Source: Epichloe hybrida (lineage: Eukaryota > Ascomycota > Sordariomycetes > Hypocreales > Clavicipitaceae). Taken from it: DNA of 64,000 nt. Shown here one piece after another: positions 60,264 through 64,000 of this stretch (positions are counted from its first letter, which is position 1; each line of letters begins with the position of its first letter). The position numbers were made by a program, and so were the translations under genes. The DNA lies in NCBI GenBank assembly GCA_019022495.1, contig JAFEKR010000001.1, positions 7,006,001-7,070,000 of the forward strand, given 5' to 3'. The notes beneath the pieces were generated by a model, which was not told the origin of the DNA, did not search any database, and worked only from the letters and a program-made list of their open reading frames with translations.

Positions 60264-62065
60264 ATGGATGTACACTTGCTGGTCTACGACCTGTCCCGTG
60301 GACTCGCTCGGCAATTGTCCACGGGCCTATTGGGCTTCCACCTAGATGCCATCTATCACACCTCAATCCAATTAAATGGACGAGAATACGTCTACGATGG
60401 AGGCATCATCGCCATCGCTCCGGGGTCGTCGCACCTCGGCCAGCCCATGGAGAAGCTGCATCTCGGAACGACCAACCTGCCCATGGACATCATCGAGGAA
60501 TACCTTGACTCTCTTCGACCAATCTTCACGCTCGAGGTAAGCGGGCGTCTCATCTCGATCTGCTGGTCACAGACTCATCATGAGGGCTAATCACCGAACA
60601 ACAGGCCTACGACCTCTTTCGCCACAATTGTAACAACTTTAGTGATTCCTTCGCAAAGTTCCTTGTTGGCAAGAGAATACCAAGCCACATCGTCAGCATG
60701 CCTCAAGCAGTGTTGGATTCGCCCATGGGACGCATGCTACTGCCCCAGCTCACCCAAGGAGTCAACGCAGGCCGATCCAACGGGTCGATTCTCGGCCTGG
60801 AGCAGAGCGCTCAAACGCCAACCAAAGGAGCCAGGATGCAGGGTGTCGTGACGGTCTCGACATCTGATGAGCTTCTAAAGATACTGGAAAGTGCCAATAG
60901 TTCAGGTGCCGTCATTTTCTTCACGTCGGCGACCTGTCCGCCTTGCAAGCTCATGTACCCAATCTACGACCAGCTTGCCGAGGAATATGGCACAAAAGTC
61001 ACGTTCATCAAGATCGACAATTCCCAGCCGTCCACGAAAGAAGTCTCACAGAGATTCTCCATCCGAGCGACACCGACCTTTGTTACCCTGCTCCGAGGCA
61101 AAGAGGAGAACAGGTGGAGCGGAGCAGATCCAGCTGCTCTGCGAGGAAACGTGCTACTTCTCGCGCAAATGGGTCACCCAAGTCACCCGCACGACAACTT
61201 ACGATTACCCAGCTTCAAAGATGCCAATGTCAAACCCGTCATCTATCACAAGCTCCCCCCGTTGGCAAAGCTCGACGTCAGGATGGGCAGCGAAGTCGCC
61301 AGCAGCCATCCAATAAAGATGCTCAAAGAATTCCTCGTGGCGAGGGCCAACGTCGGTGCACAAGATGCTGTTCTCCCCCATCTCGGAGAACTCTCCAGCT
61401 CTGTGCAAGAATCAGTCGCAACGCTGTCCACTGACATTTCGTTTGCCGTGGTGGACCTACTCCGATGTGCTCTGGCCGACCCGCGGGTCAGTGCCTACTA
61501 CGCAGAGGAGCCGCATCACAGGACAATCAGCACGATTCTAGGATTCGTCAATGCACAAGAGGCATGCCCGTATGCCCTGCGCCTGGTAACAGTACAGATG
61601 GCATGCAACATGTTTTCGTCACCGTTGTTCGAGCATCAAATTTCGTCCGATACGACCCTGCGGACAGCATTGGTTCGGCTGGTATCAACGAGCTTCCTAG
61701 ATGATGCCCACAACAATGTGCGAGTGGCCTCGTCGTCGCTTCTGTTCAACGTGGCCCTAGCCAATCGTCGAGCGAGGATGGACGATGCCAAGTTGAGCCT
61801 CCCCGAAGAAGACGAAGCAGAACTAGCAGCAGCCCTTATAGAGGCCATCAGCCAAGAGGACAAGTCGATAGAAGCTCTGCAGGGCATGCTCTCCGCTCTT
61901 GGCCACCTAGTGTTTGGAACGAGTCTGGACGGAGAGCTAGCAGATCTCTTGAGAGTGCTTGATGCGCAGGGCACAGTCGCTGGTAAGAAGAAACAGTTTC
62001 CAAACGAGAGACTTATAGCAGAAGTGGCACAAGAATTGTTGGATAAAGGATTACGGAAGCCATGA
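60264..62065 (+). CDS. PPPDE (DeSI-type) peptidase - thioredoxin - PUL domain protein
   Basis: Two exons (60264-60536, 60605-62065) encode 577 residues. Residues 1-~130 form a PPPDE thiol-peptidase domain, the fold of deSUMOylating isopeptidases DeSI: MDVHLLVYDLSRG at the start, likely catalytic His32 (in IYHTSIQ) and Cys100 (in RHNCNNF), with YVYDGGI between. Residues ~170-280 form a thioredoxin domain with CPPC at 202-205 and the cis-Pro motif RATPTF at 244-249. Residues ~295-577 are helical and read like a PUL domain (ARM-type repeats that in Ufd3/Lub1/PLAA bind Cdc48). No signal peptide or membrane segment is seen, so it is probably cytosolic or nuclear. Family knowledge suggests a role in removing ubiquitin-like modifiers linked to Cdc48; the substrate is inference. 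The chosen ATG gives a complete PPPDE N-terminus. Composition is normal and there is no RIP. The gene is convergent with 62719-63127. Confidence 0.9.
60537..60604 (+). other. Phase-0 intron of the PPPDE-thioredoxin gene
   Basis: 68 bp, GTAAGC...ACAG, with a branch-like CTAAT at 60587-60591, 13 bases before the acceptor. Removing it joins ...IFTLE to AYDLFRHNC, so the catalytic Cys lies just after the junction. Size and signals are typical for filamentous ascomycetes. The splice was deduced from frame and homology, not from transcript data. Confidence 0.9.
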
Positions 62066-62718
62066 GCGAGACAATGCGATAAAATTCTTGACATGCGCTT
62101 TGCTGTCACCGTCTTGTTTTTTTTTCCCTTCACAATCGATAAAGAGTCCGCAGTGAGATCACGCCCACCCTGCATGAAAAAAAAAAAACCCTGCTTACTC
62201 ATGCACCCCAAACAGGACTAGCGCCACACATCCACTTTCCTGGTCCTTTATTTATTACGCACCGCGCCGCCCAAATCCTGTTCCTCTTCTCTTTCTCTTT
62301 TCTTCTTCATCAAAAAGCTACCTGAGCTGCCACGACCTTCACCCTTTTCTTCCCACGGTGTCGCGTTGCCTTTCCCCATCTGGGGAATCGCTCAGAAGAG
62401 TAAAACCCTTGGATATAGGAAATTTTCCGCCAGATTGTCTTCGGACGATGCCTGTAGGCGGAACAATGCCAAGAAGGGGGGAAATTTTCATTGATGAAGG
62501 ATGTTGAGCTGTAGAAATGACATGTGTGACTATGATCTAGACTGACAGTCAGTTTGAGCATTGGTCGCCGCGAGCCAGGCGCACTACGGCCGTGCTCGTG
62601 TTGGCAAAAGACGTGTGTGTGTGTGAATTCAAGGGTATCTAGTTCATCCTCGAATGCGTACTCCTTATGTAAGGTAAGTAGTAGTCTATGATACCCAGAT
62701 AAGCCGGCGCGTTTCGCA
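62066..62718. other. Intergenic region between convergent genes
   Basis: 650 bp holding the 3' ends of both genes. After the plus-strand stop come GATAAAATT (62079) and T-rich stretches that may serve in 3' end formation. CT-rich sequence lies at 62283-62315, and a short GT run near 62613. Short frames on the minus strand (62310-62732 among them) have no coding features. No RNA gene recognised. Confidence 0.55.
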
Positions 62719-63127
62719 TCACTCTCGATCAACGGAAGTCAGGTCCCCCTCGATTCCGCGCGGCATACTTTTGTGCTGATCCCGCACAAACGTTTCAATG
62801 CTGGGATCATGATCTGGCCGCTCTGGTGGACCAGGCGGGTGCGCCTCTTGCTTGTGATGCTCCTTGGGGCCAAGCACCTTGGATGCGGCAGGAATAACTT
62901 GGGTGACTGGCAAGATCAGTTGATGCCGACAGGAAGAACACCATCCATCACCTGCATGACAGGGCCAAGATCGTAGGAACGTGACGGGGTGGCATACTCT
63001 TTTCCACAATAGGATTCCGTTTCGAAGATTGTTCTCGTTCTCGCTGCTCTATCGCTGCCTTGTCCAGTTGATCCTTGAAGGTGTTCTGGGCAGGAGCATC
63101 ATCATGGGTGGTCTTTTCGGTAGTCAT
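62719..63127 (-). CDS. Small conserved-looking fungal protein of unknown function (105 aa)
   Basis: Two exons on the minus strand (63127-62998 and 62906-62719) encode 105 residues beginning MTTEKTTHDDAPAQNTFKDQ. The intron (62997-62907, 91 bp) starts GTATGC and ends GCCAG, with CTGAT about a dozen bases before the acceptor. It is in phase 1 and restores one frame across exons that otherwise hit stops. The middle has an amphipathic, charged stretch (QLDKAAIEQREREQ). The C-terminal half has PPGPPERPDHDPSIETFVRD, a Pro-rich 'PGPPxRPDHDPxIExFVR' pattern that I believe occurs in small hypothetical proteins of other filamentous fungi; a search is needed to confirm this. No signal peptide or membrane helix. 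The ATG follows a run of 13 A. It is convergent with the PPPDE gene. Function unknown. Confidence 0.75.
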
Positions 63128-63528
63128 TTTTTTTTTTTTTGCAGTCCGGCGACAGAATGTGGTGTGATGCTTCGCACGTCTTCGCAGGAGGTTTGACGAT
63201 GATTTCTACTCCCTTATGTTCAAGTTGAGTTAGTTGCGAGAGGAAAAAAAAGAAAAAAACCCCCCCCCCCCCAGCAGAGCTTAGACGAAGGTCTCGAGAC
63301 AAATGGGCCAATTAAAAGGTGGCAGTGTCTGTGGCGATCGAACACGGCGCGGGAGCCTATCGACGCTGAAAATGACGTCAAACCCATGCAGTGACGTTCC
63401 GTCTTCTTCTGGCAAAGGCGCGGGGTTCTGCCCACCCAAGAACCGTATCTCACAGAGAACAAAGCGGTGATGAATTAATTGAATTAAACTGATTCCTTAA
63501 GGTGATAATCTAGGGAGAAAAGAAGCCC
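63128..63528. other. Upstream region of the small gene, with homopolymer runs
   Basis: GC-balanced sequence with a T run (63128-63140), a purine tract of A8GA7 and a run of 13 C at 63260-63272. It includes the presumed promoter of the minus-strand gene and a CRE-like TGACGT near 63373 (also GTGACGTTCC at 63392). Short minus-strand frames at 63102-63462 have low-complexity, non-protein-like products. The island ends near 63490-63528. Confidence 0.45.
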
Positions 63529-64000
63529 TGTTAAAAAATCTACTAGTAGGGTTTTTGTGCTAGGTAAGCCAGGTGCCTCATACCTGCCCCTACCTATCAC
63601 GTCCACTACCACTTAGTGGTTGCCCCTAACCATTAGTCTAAAAAGGAAATATTAAATATTACTATAGGCATTGCCCCCCCCTTAACTTATTAGCTTATAT
63701 TACTAGCCCCTTAACTTATTAGGCACTTTTCCCCTTCTAATCTTAGTCTAATATAGTTAGTTAATAATTATAATAACTTCTAGTATCTCTATGTCTAATA
63801 GGGCTAATAGTCTATTAGCTCCTCCCCTAAAAATAGTAAATAACTCCTTATAGATAGCAAAAGCCCTTTTAGATAGATAGTTACGCTTTATTAGGTTACC
63901 TAGCTATGTTAAGTAATCTCTAATTCTAATTAGGATATCTAGCCTCCCTAGTACTCTTAGAGGGCAAAGCCCTCCCTTAATCCTATATAGGCACTTAGCT
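63529..64000. mobile_element. Start of another RIP-decayed element, LTR-like
   Basis: The sequence begins TGTTAAAAAATCTAC, similar in its first bases to the Copia LTR (TGTTAAAAATAAG), then keeps a less mutated stretch (63553-63630) before typical CpA-depleted sequence. It runs off the window, so no second LTR or duplication can be sought. Identification as an LTR start is an inference from the TGTT terminus and the abrupt change in composition. Confidence 0.4.

Noticed and set aside
61205..62211. Minus-strand frames opposite the PPPDE-thioredoxin gene
   Set aside because: They are antisense shadows of a well-supported coding exon with clear domains.
63102..63462. Minus-strand frames with poly-Phe or poly-Gly stretches
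   Set aside because: They translate homopolymer T, A and C runs and lack coding character.

Overview
The window looks like a filamentous ascomycete (Pezizomycotina) chromosome segment. Positions 1 to about 59,465 and about 63,490 to 64,000 are very AT-rich, almost without CpA and TpG, and saturated with TpA. Glutamine codons have become TAA/TAG stops throughout. This is the mark of repeat-induced point mutation (RIP), and the block is an 'AT-isochore' graveyard of transposable elements. Between the two AT blocks lies an island of about 4 kb with normal composition, normal CA/TG content and short fungal introns. The species cannot be told from the sequence alone.

Layout of the AT block: (i) 1-285, end of a hAT-like miniature element; (ii) 286-~1,800, relic of a Ty3/Gypsy element (type G3); (iii) 3,253-10,807, a complete minus-strand Gypsy element (G1) with 217-bp LTRs and a 5-bp target duplication, carrying a 410-bp miniature element; (iv) 10,977-18,433, a second Gypsy type (G4) carrying a 1.8-kb hAT-like element; (v) 20,245-27,476, minus-strand chromovirus (G5) pierced by a 2.5-kb miniature element (itself holding a Tc1/mariner-like miniature element), by a 643-bp TRIM-like LTR element, and by G2; (vi) 27,477-~35,975, plus-strand copy (G2) of the G1 family; (vii) 35,976-44,055, G3-type LTRs and a plus-strand G3 chromovirus; (viii) 45,930-53,378, a Ty1/Copia element in an LTR-sharing tandem with a fragment of a second copy, and with an inverted solo LTR inside; (ix) 57,004-~59,465, minus-strand second Copia relic. 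Five or six copies of a 1.8-2.0-kb hAT-like non-autonomous element (family 1, termini CAGAGTATTG/CAATACTCTG) lie at or near the joins of these blocks. Most of them have non-matching flanks, which suggests that they served as recombination sites.

The gene island holds: a C-terminal relic of an S10 serine carboxypeptidase (minus strand, ~59,634-60,075); an intact two-exon gene (60,264-62,065, plus) for a 577-residue protein with a PPPDE (DeSI-type) peptidase domain, a thioredoxin domain with CPPC, and a probable C-terminal PUL/ARM region; and a small two-exon gene (63,127-62,719, minus) for a 105-residue hypothetical protein. The two intact genes are convergent. After 63,529 a RIP-decayed element begins again.

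Nothing in the AT block is a functional gene as it stands: all six reverse transcriptases have lost an aspartate of the YxDD box. The more unusual points are the two related hAT-like families and their chimeric junctions, the TRIM-like element with a CpG-rich alternating tract in its LTR, the LTR-sharing Copia tandem with its 812-bp inverted LTR, and a possible antisense reading frame in the 3' part of the G1/G2 elements.
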